A stretch of DNA of 64,000 nt from Paragonimus westermani. Lineage: Eukaryota > Platyhelminthes > Trematoda > Plagiorchiida > Troglotrematidae. Where the stretch lies: contig QNGE01001260.1 in assembly GCA_008508345.1 (NCBI GenBank), positions 115,892-179,891 of the forward strand, read 5' to 3'. Below are positions 24,301-39,300 of the stretch, piece after piece. The notes under the pieces were generated by a model. That model searched no databases. It was not told the DNA's origin and worked only from the letters and a program-made list of their open reading frames with translations. The stretch's first letter is position 1; every line of letters begins with the position of its first letter. Position numbers and translations under genes: made by a program.

Positions 24301-27300
24301 TCTGAAGGCGGCCCTTGGGTCCAGTGAGTTCCCGGTCCGTGGGAGGTGTTTTGTAATGCACTGACGGCACGGCCGAACCTCCACTTCAACAGTCGTATCG
24401 ATACATGTTCGTTAATGAGTGTGCCAAGGTGCCTCCTAGTTTTGCCGACGTATCTGCTTCCATAGACATAATCAAACGGGTGTAAAATGTTGAATTGGAT
24501 GGAAAGGGGAACCACGACCTTTCTAGGTATAGTTGGAACACGGATAGTTTCATCCACTTAGACCAGCTGGACGGCGTTGTGCATATGCTTGAGTGCTGCA
24601 TCTATTTTTAACCATCTCTCTATTGTTGGACTCTTATTACCCTTTTGACCCACAGTAATTCTATTATGTTGCATCAAATTCATGTTTCTTGTTGATGAGT
24701 ACGCTTCAGTTGCATCTTGCAGCCTCCGGTTTGGTCACCTGACTGATTGTCTCAGACATGACTAGATTGATTTCACCAAGCTGCTTGTCCCTCCACTATA
24801 AAGTGTGTATGTTAACTTTGCAAAAGTAACCGATGAGACGTGAACGAAATGTCACTGCGCAAGACGTCTTACATGCTACGGTTGGTCTTGTTCAAAGTCA
24901 CGGAAGAAAGGAGCGAATTAGAAAAAAACAAGAGCAGAAATTCGCAGCACAAATATCACCGATTTCAAAAAGGTGTCACTGGGACGGTGAAAAATGGAAA
25001 CAGAGTACTGAAGGACTAAAACAAAAGCGAACAAACTTGTTACGTCTCCGTTCACAAGTGATCTTACACTTCTCCAGTACATCTATGCAGGTCCAGAGAT
25101 CAAAGTAAGTGACCAAATTAACGTACACAACACGGCTCCACTACAAAGCAAAAATGTCTGCTTCCAAGATATATTGATTAAAGCTAACCAAAAAGGTGCA
25201 TCAGGTGAATTAGGGATCAGGCAACCATATGCAACCAGATCGGACCCAGCTGACACAGGCATGTTAAAAGTCTGATAATATCATGCTTTGGTGGTTTCAC
25301 ATCACAATAAAAAAACAAACGGATCAGTGGTAGAGCCGTTACAATAAGCAACAGGTGTGTCGACCAAGTTAGGTACTTGATTCACATTCATCGGTAAAAA
25401 TTCTGCCATGCAAACTGAGCTGAATTCAGTGCGCACATCACTCACCCACTATCTACACGTGTGATGGGTTCCACTCTGACTTTGATGACAATGTGTCAAA
25501 CTGAGAATTCACGCTCGAAAATTAACATTTACACCAGAAGGTGAACATAACAATCAACTAGCCCTCCTAGACGTTATCAGTTGGCGCCTCGCCGATAGAT
25601 CTGCTCGAGGTAAGACCTTATAAGAAAGAAACCTCGAATGTATGATATATCTATTTCATCAGCTAAGTATTTCTGGTGCGGAAAAGAAATCTAACAAACT
25701 GCCCGACCGATAGAGTCGTGAGAATGTACACACAGAATGACCTCTGATTAATGGTTTTTCCTCAGTAGTATTCTTGCAAAATGGCTATCCAGAGAATTGT
25801 AGACATGGTTAAGCAACGCCGCGCAAAAAAAGACAAGCCGTTCCTAGCGGGAGAAAACCAGATGTCTATTTTATTATCAGTCACAAGTGACACGCTTATC
25901 GAAACAACTATTACGAGATTCAATATTGTTGGCACTGGAACTCACTATGCTGCTAAATTACAGTTGTGTTTCAGTCTCACTTCAGTTGTCTAATTACAGT
26001 TGAGGGATAAAATGCCTGGTTCTGCTGCTTATTTTTGCGTATACTCATTCACTTGATCCTGTGGAACCCGTTATTTCGAAAGTACAACTAGATGCTTATC
26101 CGAAAGTATTCGTCAGCAGTCTCTAATCTGGATCAGTGATAGAATCATCAGGACAATTCCCAGCGCAAGTGCGGGACTTGGTGTCAATTCGAGTCGTACC
26201 AACAAACCGGCCTCTGCCTTTCGTCCGATTTATTGAGTCAAGAGCAGTTAGTCGAAAGCCGTGAGATGCTGAAATCTGGCCAAAGCTGAGGCAATCGGAA
26301 TTCGTTCGATTAATTCACCCTTATGCATACAGAAGTGCCCTATTCAGGCCTTACGGTAGCCATGGTCCGCCAACCACACTATGTCCTACCAAACTACTAT
26401 AGTTTCAGCTGTGTCATAATTGTGACGTAATCATACCGAAGTCCCTCCTACATTTCTGTCTGTATCGTTGTTGGGGATCAAGATGCACCGTCCGCTAAAC
26501 GCACACACAGCAGACAAAATACAATGAACAGTCGACACTGGCTTCACACTGCCCCTGATTGCATGCAGTCAGCTTAATCACCATGCCTCGTCCAGACTTT
26601 TTTTACAGGCGTCGTTTGATGTTGTGTGAAGCATGCTTAACTTCCGGCACGATAGTCACGAATGAAGTTGTTCAAACACGTGCTGTCATGTCTTAGTGGT
26701 TGGTTGAAAGCGCGAATCACGTTGGTTAGAAAATGAAGTGGAAAGCCAGGAGTTTCCGAAAGGACAACCCAAAACATAGATTTAACAAATGTTAACACAT
26801 TCACGATCCACTGTGAGTGAAGGAGCTTAACAACTGGAACAGACAACCGGCACTATCAGTAGTCAAGCTAGAAACAACTCAACATTAAGGCCAACTTATG
26901 TGCTTTATCGTTAGAGGTACACATGACTGTTACTTGAAATGAAAGAAGAGGTGGGTCACTGATGATTTAGGATAAAGACATTGTCAGTGTGCTCAGAAAA
27001 ACCATAAAGCTATCCCAGTAAACTCTAGGTTAAAGGGGTTAGAGGGAAGGAGAAAACGCTTTCCCACATCAGCATTATCTAGGCAGCGTGATATCACCCA
27101 TTTCTCAACAGAGAAAGTGAAAATTCAACAGTTCGGCCATCCATTGGCCTGAGCCATCAGTTCAATACACACAGATAACGTGTAAATTCGGTTCCTTCTA
27201 GATAACCAGGATGTGCCATTCAACACATTGCAATGTTGTGCTCGTAAAAGACGCTTGACCAGCGGAGTCGTTTGTCGCATGAAATCCCATACTGGTTGTA

Positions 27301-30300
27301 TGAATACATAGGAAAACAAACGCGTGCCCTTATTGCATGAGGGACGTGTATCCACACACATAAGACCGCAGTGGATTGTCGATCGTCTTGGTGATACAAC
27401 TCCATCGTATGTACACACCGTTCCAATAGTCGCTCCTGGTCCAGTCTTCCTGGCATCGAGACCTGCCCCACTGTCTCGAATGTACACACTATACCTCTTA
27501 AAGAGCAAGCTGCATGCTATACGGCAGTAACCATAACAGTGCATAAGTGACTTCGACTACGAGGATAAACATGTCCTTGATGAAGTACGAAACGGCGCGC
27601 GCAGAAAAATTCACCATTCGAGTGAAAAAACATTGTGATCTTACTAGCTGCCTGATGGGAGGTAATTGGCAGAGTGAGCACCGGCCAACCGTCAACTGGG
27701 AGCTTGTGCTAACAACGTATGCTGTTTTATTACATAATGCGTTAACTGTCGCGTTCTGAGTTTGGCAAAGAACAGAATAGTACCATCAATACTAGCGCGC
27801 GGTCCTAATTGAACATGCTGAGTGTACTGAACACGTGACAAAAACACGTAACCTTTTAGGAAACGTTCGTGAGCACCTTGCAGTTAAGTTAATGTGTAAA
27901 TTAGCAGGCTCTGATCATGAACCTAACGAAAGCAAGTTCATCGTGCAACGAAATCCATTTTCAGTCGTTCAATGTGATACAGAAAAGACGTAGTGCGTCA
28001 ACCATTAAGAAAGGACTATAAAAAATAGTGAGATACAGAATCATGGGTAGAACAAATGTAGACAGCCAAGGTCCAGATCACCCGATGAGTTTCAGAAAGT
28101 TGGTAGCTAATGAACAACATTATCCCGAAAAAGCACCATAGGTATGAACGCCCTCAGAAATGCATGGAAAACGAGGCATGTTAAAGTAGGTATATTATAC
28201 ACAGCAGATAAATAGATACAGGCGAGAAAAAAACAAGTACATATTCATACCAAGTACCATATAATTAACAGCACAACGATTTGATGGGTTCTTCTAATCA
28301 CTTTCGCCCTCAGAACTTCGGTTGATGAGTTCGAATCAGCATAGCTTGTAAAAAAAAGTCCAGAAATCTCGGGCCCTGGCTGCGTAACACCATTCTGAAT
28401 GAGCTTGGTGACCTGTTGTCGTGCTGGCGACCGATGAGTAGGACTCCAAACGGCAAGGTCATCCGCTTTAGCGTGCTGTACCATCGGTTTATGTGAACAA
28501 TTCGGAAGGTGTTCTACCATTCGTTGGGGTGGTTATCGATCCGTACGGCCTGCAGTTTTCACAGAACCGTCGGCATAATGTTTAGTATCATCAAGGTCTC
28601 AAGAAGCAATAGGGTGGAGTTGAACGTTTGGCCGAATGCCAAGATGTGATTGCAGATATTGCTCACCATTACTCACGCCTTATGATGTGTACAAACTCGA
28701 AGATCAGCTTCACATATGTTCGAGCTTCGGAGCACAACAAGAATTTGAAAAGAACTACACCCGGGCGTACTGAACCCAGTCCTGAAATAATGAATCCGGT
28801 TGGCCAATAGAAATGGTGACGTGGTGAAAAAAATTATGAGCTATGAACTGGACGCCATTCACTTGAATACAGCTTCGCATTCCAATAAACGCTTCGGGCA
28901 GTCCTATTTAACAGGAGGCTCCTGCAAGAGTTTATCAATAGGGAATTTTCTTGATTAAGTCGGTAGATTAATTCTGGTTTCATGATACAAATGAGCGAAT
29001 CAACAAGCCCAACTGACGAGCACAACCGCCGGTGAGTAGTACTCACGCTGCCTTGTCAGCTTTAGTCAACAGTCTATTTGTTAGATCTGAGTCGCGTTAA
29101 ATCTATCTAGTTGTCTTGCAGTACTGACAAACAACGAACGTATGCGTCAACAAGAAATGTTTAATACACTAAGAGGTTTGCTGTTATACACCATGCTAGA
29201 TCGCATTTGGGTTGAGCGTGCGCTGAAAACTCGAATCAACTCAAAAGGAGAGTAACCAGGACGCGGTTGAAAATTGGTACTACTCCGAGAAGAAACAAAT
29301 AAGCATGTAAACGCTCGACAGCTACAAAAGTGGCGAAATCAACAGATGGGTTGTGATCGCATTTAGATACTAATTTTTCAAGCTTTAGAAAAAAGGTATT
29401 TAGAAAGCAATCTTAGAAACCTATTCGGAAGGTGCAATTGAAGAGAATGCACATATAACGAAACCTTTTTTAAACAAATGCAAAGGATGCCTTTAGGGTT
29501 CGTATAAATATGAATGAAAACGTTTATGTGAGTGCTCTCAATATCGGCACTCGTTTATGGACACAACCAAATCCGAGATAATCATGGAAACAAACTGAGA
29601 AATGGATTATTGACCTCAGAGAACCGTATTCATACACGACCACTTTATGCGGACTAGATGAACCCTGGATATGGTAGAAATATATGCACTATTCAAACGT
29701 TGTTGGTGGTAAACTAGTTGTTTTAAAATTGCGCGTACGTAACCTAAACACCTTCCTGCACAGTGGCCAATAGCAGTGAGTACAAGTTTATGTTCACCTC
29801 TTCAGTTCCGTTAGTTGTTCCCTGAACTAATTCTCAAGAAAAATGCCTTTTCAGACATGTCTATGGGATTTTCCTCAGTAAACTGGACAAAGGTTCGAAT
29901 CCTTCCGACTTTCCATGTCCATCGGTCAGTTGATTTGGTCAACCCCGTGAAGCAAATGCCCATGTTTTTCGTGAACTTGAGTCACTTTGCATTCTCCGGA
30001 AGTTGCATACTCTCTGTCCTTCCTACCTTTTTCAGCTTATCTTCTTCAGGATAGCCGTACAATACTTAACCCATAGCGATCATCCCCTGGAGACACTGCA
30101 TAAAATTTTTTGATCATATCACGCTTTCGTACACTTTCATCCACTGAAGAGTGGTAATTCTCTTATGGAAGGGTCCTTGTCAAAGAGACATGTCCATAGG
30201 ACAGCAGTAGTGACAAAACGTCAACCTGAATTTGTCAAAGGGTCTGGTCTCAACGTCTTTAGTCAACATATGTTGATTAAATATAACCATAAGAAGTAGT

Positions 30301-33300
30301 AGAAACACGAGATTTATTGCAGAAAATTACAACGCAGGAACAGCGACGTATCGCTTTCACAAAACAATTAGTTTCTTGTATGATCGCAAATCACAAGGTC
30401 CGCTATGTTTGTTCTTCCAGTGGTATAAAATATAACGCTAGTTTTGTTACCACGTCCAGAAGTTGGACACTTTTTCCTTTCCATTGTTGTGTGTTAAAGC
30501 GTGAAATAAAAGTAAACCGTTTGTTACATGGTGGCGTCCACACATTTCTGTCACAAGACTGAATGTAAAATCCTTCCAGCTAATGCAGATATTCAAAGGC
30601 TCTTCCAATACAAGATTTGTTTGTTGTCCGGCAGTTAGGCATCAGTGAGAACTATTGATGCACTGCTGTCTATGGTGATGATGAAGCTTTAAGAACTCCT
30701 GCATCGAGTAAATTTCCCCCCAACAACATCGATTAGCAAATAGATGCGTATCGGCAGCTGGAAATTAGCAGCATTTAACAATACCGGCCTCACACACTTT
30801 TTTAATACGGGGTTGGAAAGAAAGCAACAGGGTTTTCTTCTTTTGTTTCATATTTTATGAGAAGTTGACAATCCAACCTGTTCCAAAAAAATGAGCCTTC
30901 AAAATGACCCAGAAGTACAGCTTTTGTTTCTACCCGGACTCCTTTACAGTTCAAGTGTGGTGTCCTCACCAGCATTGCACTCAGCGTGAACGGTACGTCT
31001 CCTAAGGTCGGACTAGTGGAAAAATGATCAATCTTCACCGAATAACCCATCAAGTAGGTACCACACTAGATCTACTGGAAAAGGCCGAACGTTTCGCAGG
31101 CCTCGGCCTTGTGCACCCACATACGGCAGAATGAGCCCATTTATCGCCCCATTACGCACTAACATCCAAACTTTTACCCTGCATCTGTTCAACCTATTCA
31201 GCATAAATATTAGTTGTGCCCTACTTTTTCAATGGAATTAGTTGTTGATCACTTGTGAACAAAAAGTTAGAAATGCAAACAGTTAATCCGCAGGAAGTAC
31301 ACTATAGTTCAGTGAACCGATGGTTGTGCCTCCGTCTGCTGCAGCTGATCTTGTCATCGAAACGGAAGTGGTTCTTAAGTGCGCGGAACGGGTTTGAAAA
31401 CATAGCGTGTCGGAGCACCCGAAGTTCAAACCGCTCGTTCAATGGACGCCAACAGGATGGTCTCTTCCACATGGTTCTCGAACAAGCTGCAAATCATCAA
31501 ACGCTCATAGCTCTTGTGGAGACCGTGAATCGTGAGCATTCAGAATTATTCTTGATAGTTCGGAGTAGTGTATCCATAAAAACGAGAATGCACTGTGGAC
31601 CAAGTGAGTGTACCTCTTTTTAGATCAGGAACACCAAGGGACAGTCTTCGCGCGTGTTCGACAATTGCGTAATTTTTTCCCTCACAATGGCAAATTGTAA
31701 CAGACCACACCTGCGATAGAAACAGTAAGTCCATAAAGTAAACATACTGCTTCGGCTTAATGTCTACTGATCTTGACCATCACTCCTGAGATTTGGTTTT
31801 TGTAACAGTGACTGCATTGGTGCTGTTTGCCGCCTTAACCGGACTGCAGAACGAGCCAATGTAATCGTCATGGTTGTACACAAATAATCACATGAACCCC
31901 CTTCAACCATCCACTGTGTAGTCACCTCGAAGTCTAAGCATCCAATAATCTAAGATGTACAAAACAAGCTATCACTCTGAAATACGTTCTTAATTGACAT
32001 CACAGCGTTCGTTCATTGTGGCCGCAATCTGGGTCACGGGTGACGTTTGGGCTGTTCTAAGGGAAATACACAGGCAGTCCTCGCCATCCTGCGTTCACTC
32101 TGTGCAGCTTCACTCAAAGTTGGGGGAGTAGTAGAAACTATGCACAGAGAGAAGGCCCAGAAAAAGGAAAGTTATGGGGAAAATTATAGGACAGAAGAGT
32201 TACATGCCACGAAGCGAAAAAATGGTCAACAGTGACCAGCTTATCGTATACGAGGAACTGACAGGCCATACGAAGACATGCCTACAAGTCATCTAGAGAC
32301 GGATGTATGGATTACGCATCTGGCCACGATGGGGCTGTTGAAGTTACTTTAGGCAAAACTCGCAAGTTGTAATTAGTGGTATCAACTATTTAGAACGAAT
32401 AAAGATGAGAACTTGATACAAATAACAACAAAAGTTTCCAGGTTCACGTTACAATGTGTTTCCATGTGACGCACAAGGTTACATACGGACTGAAAACTAT
32501 GAGATAATCTACACTTAGACCGAAGTATCTGACTTAAACGAAGCTGAAACACGCATAATCAACGACTTGCATACAAACACGGTTGAATAACAGTCATGTT
32601 ACACCTAAATAATGGAATGCCTTGGATGAGACATCAAAAGTAAAAAGAAACTATAGCCTATGAGACATTAGGGAAGTATGCCAACTCAACCTCAAAAAGT
32701 CTGAAAAATTAAGCAAAACATCACGGTAACTCGAGTGTGCTGTCCGAAAAAAAGATAGTAAAAGAGAAATACAATGAAACTTACGGAACGAGAATTCTTA
32801 GCCTTTGTTTTTGATAAAATAATTGCAAACGGGGAACTGGAACGGACCTCACTTTTGGTCACACTATCATTATCATGCGGAGGCTCTGCTGAGTATTCAG
32901 TCCTGGAGGTAGTGATGTTATCTTGGGCACAAGTTGGAAGCTGAGCACTGACGACCGGACATTGGTTAGCCTCGGTCTTGGGGACGCGATGAACCGATAC
33001 GTCATCCAAAAGCTGAGTGGATCTAAGCAGCATTATTTCAAATTGATTCGAATCGAATCGAATCCGATCGTGATGTGTCACATCGATGGGTTTGATAGAA
33101 CGGAGCGTGGTAGGGTTTTTGTGGGCAACCGGTTCTAGTGAAGGAGCACCATGTAGATTTGAAGGTGAACCTGCTTCAAAACCCATACCAACAGGTCTGA
33201 GAAAGGAAGAGCTTGTCCTATGAGATGAAAATGGGAGAGTGTCCGGTTGTGTATCGATAAACATTATACGACTTTCGGAAGCACTGTTTTCACCTTGTGA

Positions 33301-36300
33301 GCCACCAACAGAGGGATCAATTTGGTCAATGTCCCGTTTATTCTTCTCCTCTAGGTCCAGTTGAATCAGGCGTTCCAACTCCCAGTCAAATAAGTCGTCG
33401 TTCAAATCTTCATTGGCTGCTTCCTCTGATGAAAATGGTGGCCATTCTACACCAAAAACGAAACAAAACCAATTAGGATGGGATGGTGTACGGTCTCCCG
33501 ATTACGACTGAAGTAAACCAGTTGCAATACGGATTGTAATCAAACAGTAATATGGGTGTCGGTTCAATTAACCGCTTTAATCGATGTGTGGCACCCAGCT
33601 TTGGAAGTAATGGAACGCTAATCAGATCAATGAGGAAACAAATAACTGAGTAATTCTGTAAATTAACGATGATGCGAGATAAGAAAAATGAGACAAATCG
33701 CCCATAATTTTGTACGCGGAAATGTACAAGAGAATGCATGAAACTGGAAAAACAGCTCAAGTGAATGGTGACCAGGATCTTTAGCGCACGCAAATATCTT
33801 CGCGGTAATGCACGTTTGTATAGTAGACGGTAGTTTCTGTTGCAAATCAACGCTTGATGCCAGTAGCTATTAGGATATAACGTGGGTACCACGTGGATAC
33901 CACCATTGGTAACAGGTAAGCTTTTGACAACTGGTGGAACTCATTGTCAAAGAAGGATTTTGTAGAAAAGACAAGATAAGGTTCACCCTGCTTAATCAAA
34001 GACGCTGGTAACGGTTGAACCACATTGGGCGAATGGAAGACAACCGGTGAGTGCGCAAGCGCCTTCAGGCCTGAGTGAAGACCAACCTTACATCAAAAGG
34101 TTGTCCGCAAACGTTAAACGAAGACTGCTACTGAAATCATCATGACTGCAAATGGAAACCAGTAAGGGCACACCATGAAGTTAGGCACGCTCAAGAGCAT
34201 GCAGAAAAATGATTCGGTGGCGGACGCGGAGGAATGGGTTCAGACGGCAACAGGTCAACACCAATGCAACCTAAACCGGATTATACGGCGGGAAATGTGG
34301 ATAATGAGCATAAGGTGACTCTAAAAGCCTCAGCTTCATAATATAGCGAGGCCTTCCCTTGGTGACTAGCGCGGAGTTGCTAGATCCTGTAAAATCCATT
34401 AATCCTGTACCATTGTGGTGCCGTGTGTATGATGCAACACAAACAGAAAACTAACAAACTCAGTTTTGCACAAAAGATCCACATTTACAGAGAAGTTATC
34501 GATAATGTGAAGCGAATAACTCGAGAAATTATGCAGCATACCGTTCGCTGAAGTGCAACCATCCTAAATCGACTATGTACAACAACAGATAAGAAAGATC
34601 ATCAAATCAACTACGTAGTTTACCAACCCAACGGAAAGCTGTATATTACCAACACAGATAATTTAACACCTACAATTTTCGGCATTTGTTTAAATTGATA
34701 GCCAAGTTTAAACGACCTCCCTCATTCTACAGGTCGTGACGAGGGACGTCATGGCTAATCCACCAGAGGAACGCTTTCTGTCAATTACCGTCAGAAACCA
34801 TTATGCTAATTTGCATAGCACCATACAAAACCCTTGGAGGCGTTTTTCAAAGAGTTCAACAGGAATCTACTACCTCATGAATAACCACAGTGAATATACA
34901 AATAGCAGTACGCAAGGAAACAATCCACTCTTGTAAGCCGTACGCAGAAGACTCAGCTTCGCCCAGGGATCACTGGCCATCAGGCTCAGTACAATAAGTA
35001 CCTATTACCTGTCAGAGTACGCTGTACCGTTTAAAATGTCTACAATTCGGAAAATGATAGTACACGGGTTCCATTCAACACATGCTGTTCAGCTACCAAC
35101 GGACCTCACATGATGAATAGAGAGAAACCTTAACATTACACATCTTGCTCAGCTATTCAGTGAACTGCATCTTGACTGTGATGCCGTAGTTCCATGCAAC
35201 AAACCTTGATTACTGTTTATGAACTCTAGTGAAAGAAAGGGGGAAAATAGTTTAGCAGTTGCATTCAGTTTGGGGCTAAAGGATAATTTATTTTGCTACA
35301 AGACTGGATCGTGTTTTTAACAAATTATTCAACTCTACATATACATGTGCGTTGACGGGTAGTTCATGCTGTTGAGAACAAATAATTACCAGGAATCCGA
35401 GAAACGCACTCATTTAATGGAAATGCACGGCTGGTGAATCGGAGGGCGTCGCAGTTACACTCAGATAGTGCAGGTCAAATAAAATTTACAATATAACCTA
35501 AAGATTTTCAACTAGTACTTTGAAATTCAAACTTTTCAGTTCGCCACAACCAACTATTAGGCTATCTGTTTCCAGATATACGGTGAACAGGTGTTAACAG
35601 GAATTCCTATACTGAGAACCAGCAAACATGAGAACCTGACCTAAGACAGATGACGTGATAGTAAAACCTTTTAAGTAGCTATTAAAAGTGAGTGATACTG
35701 CTGTGATTCTGTGTACTGTGTAGCGAGTGCTGCTGAAAAATCTGGGAAATCGTCAAGCGTATGAGCAGTGCCAACTGTCCGTTTATGACGGTGATAAACT
35801 AACAGCCACATGAACGTTTCACAACTGACAACTCCTCTAACGGATGAACAGCTACGCGAACAGCACCAAAGCAAATTAAGTCCGACAAAGTAAGATGGGT
35901 CATTTCCAGTTACCCGTAAACAATGTGCAGAAATGCTGGCTGGCTCTCAATGGAATTAATTATCTACTATTATTTATCTGTAGAAGAATTGTTAACAGCG
36001 TATTAAGAAAATGGAAGGATACGTTCAAATTCCCAAAAATGCATCAGTGGTGTTAGAAGTTTTTGAAAAAGTATCCAGGAACGTATGATCAACTAGAATA
36101 ACCTCACAAAACTTCACTGGTTCGCTTGTATCGTGACCTCCGATCCACTAACTGGTCAATCAGGCAAAACCAATTACCACAACGCAGGGTAGCAAATGGG
36201 AAGTAGTTCGTTTCTGTTTAATAATACAGGAACGTTTTGAACTTTATCAGTAGAGAAACTGTATTCTGCCTTTCTAACATATGTGACATGCAATCGTACC

Positions 36301-39300
36301 CATAAAGTTTATAATGCTCATACTTTCCAATAGGTCCTTATGTGCATGATTCAACGGTACAAAATTTGCCGAACTCGTCGCAATGCTGTCCTCACTGGTT
36401 TTTTAACTTGTCTCACATACACATATTCCAAAGGCAAAGTTTCTGTTGAAGAACTTCCAGAGGCTTTCCTTCTCTTCTTCGGTTTATAGGGTGATCTTGC
36501 AGAAATCGTGAGCTGGTCTAAGGAAAACCTATTGCCGCTGAACACGTTCAGCTGCAATGATGCTTCACTTTTCCACCATAAAAAAATAACTAACGGCAAC
36601 TGCCTGATGATTGGTCGAAAACAGATACTCTCTGAGAACTCAGGAACAAGCTAAAATTAGACATGGTTATTCCCATTAACAAGACTTTAACGAAGGCTGG
36701 AACACTCACCATTTAATACAAAAACGCTCTAATTCCAAGTTTCGTAAATGAGCACGTACTCCCCTAGTGGTCCAATTGCCGTCCAATAAGCTGTTCTAGC
36801 CCATCGAACGAACGTTCCCCGGAATCCCAAAAGCACTCACCTATCTTTTGCAGTATTTTTCATCTCCACATCAACAACCCTGTTTGCTACCATTCAAGTC
36901 TGCAAACCCACTGCTTCTAGAAGGTTGCCTGATATCAGTTATACTGATCTTTTTAAAAACATGCCTGTAGTTCTAATTAGGCCAAATCTGTATACACCGA
37001 TGAACTGTTTAACAATCTTTCGGTACCGCATGTCCAATAAGGTTTCTGGTCAATCCCTCTTTTTCGCAAATGAATTAACCAGAACATTGTATTTTTACCG
37101 CAGAAGATCCCAATATGTAAATAGTGAACATGTCTCCTGAAGTGTATAAGGCAACTGACTCGATCTATCCATAAATCAAGTCCATACAAGCTGAACAAGC
37201 TAAAGTCAAGTTGCCAACTAACTGAATGAAATCCTAGCCTTGATGTATCAATCAAATAAACATACACAAACCAACCAATATAAGAAACTTTCAAGTGCAT
37301 GATCGGCATGTAAAACATATGCGACTTATTTAAACAGAACCCCAACAGTGATGACATTAGTTATCAATCATATTTATCGCCTATGTCAGAACCGGCGACA
37401 TCGATGCCCGCGTGGGTCCGGTTAACCAGTATAAGGAACGTGGAAGACCTAAACTACAAGAGGAAATGAAGCGAACTGAAATCTTCTTTCGAATGCTGGA
37501 GAGCGTGTGGACTGTATCACTCAAATATGGATGGCGTATAACTGGAAGGGCACGTACCATCATAAAACAAGTAGACTGTACGTTGTTCGACGGTCCTGAA
37601 ACGGCTTAAACGTGACAGCTTGGTCGTGAAATTGGAAAAAGAAAAAAACTGTTGATGCAGATCTGCAAAAGCAAAATGTTTTTCCAAGACTATACTGACG
37701 ATATCCTTGAAGGCATGTTGGATTAAGTATTGTGAGAAGATATGACTTGGTACAATAATCTAAAGATAGTCCTACCAGCAAAATCGGTTGAAAACGAAGG
37801 TGGATTGCAACTTCAAATGCACACTGGAACAACGTTGGCGAATAATTCTACTGTGCTGCATTGTCAACACAAGACACATAAAACGATGTCCAAGCAACGG
37901 TTAGGTGAGATAATTATCTTGGTACATTGCCTTGTTACACGACTGTCTACAAATGAATTAGTATGAAAACACTACTGAGCGCCAGAGACTGTAATGTGAC
38001 GTGAAGAGCACTGACATAGATAAGTGGTACTTCATATAATAAAACAATCACGATGTCATTCATAAACACAGTCAAACATTCACTGAACAACCCTACTCAC
38101 AAATTTTCTAATTCTATTGAAACAAAACGTATAACTCTGTCTATCTCATCGAGTGATCTACGACGTACCACCGGCGGGATGTTAACAAGCCGAGTAGAAA
38201 GGGTGAAGTAAGATAAGAAATTCACAAACAGTATAACGGCTGTGTACGGTACACATCCTCTGGCAACGAAACACCGTTCACGCAAAGGCCTGAGTTACAA
38301 ACGCAACCCTGGCTTTCTACAGAACGCAATCACACCAGTAACAAACAAGCCTGTGGTTGTGCAACTTTAGCCACATGATGACAGTAAAACCACTAATTTT
38401 AGACAAAAATAAATGCAATGTAAACACACGAAACGTAATGCGAGGCAAGATATAAAGATGTATGTACAAACAGTCTAAAACCTTTTACATTGGGCAAACG
38501 AAAAAGAAAATAATAGGGTTGTTTACACAAATACTAACCCATCGGTCTAGTCAAGTAGCTCAATGTGTCCTCCTCGTCCAGATCTGGCAAAGGAATCCAG
38601 CGCATGCACGAGGATGAATGCAAGTATTTTCTAACAGTCATGCTGGAATTGGACCAGGGCAGGTTTTGAAAGCCAGTTTTCTCCAGCGCCTCAGCGTAGA
38701 CATGTTGTGGAGCGTGTTGAAACAAGCGGCACATCAGACTGTAGATGGTTTTTTGACGGCAATGAGTCAGATAGGTCAAGCGTACACGCGAAACGAACAA
38801 ACGACGGCGGGCTTCGATGTACGTCTGCACGTCAGCATACGCGGGTTCATGCGCGTAAACTTGAACCAAATTGATGAGACCTGTAAATCATGCATGCAGA
38901 ATTAACTGCTACGAAAAGCGGAAGACGTTCTGAAATAACGCCACCCTTGATTCAATCTAACTGACCGAAAATATGGACAAACTGCCCGATTAAAGTCAAC
39001 CTCCGCTTTCACACGGTCGCAGATGAACACATGACCATCATTTATGAGTCAACCTGTTTGATCGAGCAACCCGATCAGAAAGAAAACAAAAACAATGAGA
39101 AGAAAGATAAATGAGCACGAAGGCAAGCCGTTCAGGATCATAGCGTAATCAGAAGCGAATTGAATTACACACTTGAAGGGAAATTAGAAATAACAGCACC
39201 TACAACGAATCCAATTAAAACTCAACGTGTGTCGTAGACAACAGCACACGATAATGAGTAGTCCAGTGATGTAATTCCAATCTCATCGCCTGGCAAGCAC

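Noticed and set aside
29893..29903. GGTTCGAATCC, a perfect pol III box B
   Set aside because: There is no box A at the right distance, no T-arm pairing and no SINE body, so it is likely chance.
33663..33880. Minus-strand coding-like patch upstream of exon D
   Set aside because: It has an acceptor-like start but no convincing donor in a usable phase, and exons C and D already join in phase.
37412..37609. Plus-strand frame with GRPKLQEEMKRTEIFF, resembling the tail of an RTE polyprotein
   Set aside because: Only the GRP motif matches, and the spacing and following residues do not fit the family.
38097..38285. Minus-strand segment ending at a GTGAGT donor (VVRRRSLDEIDRV)
   Set aside because: The only nearby acceptor is in a phase that fits neither exon C nor exon D, and there is no motif.
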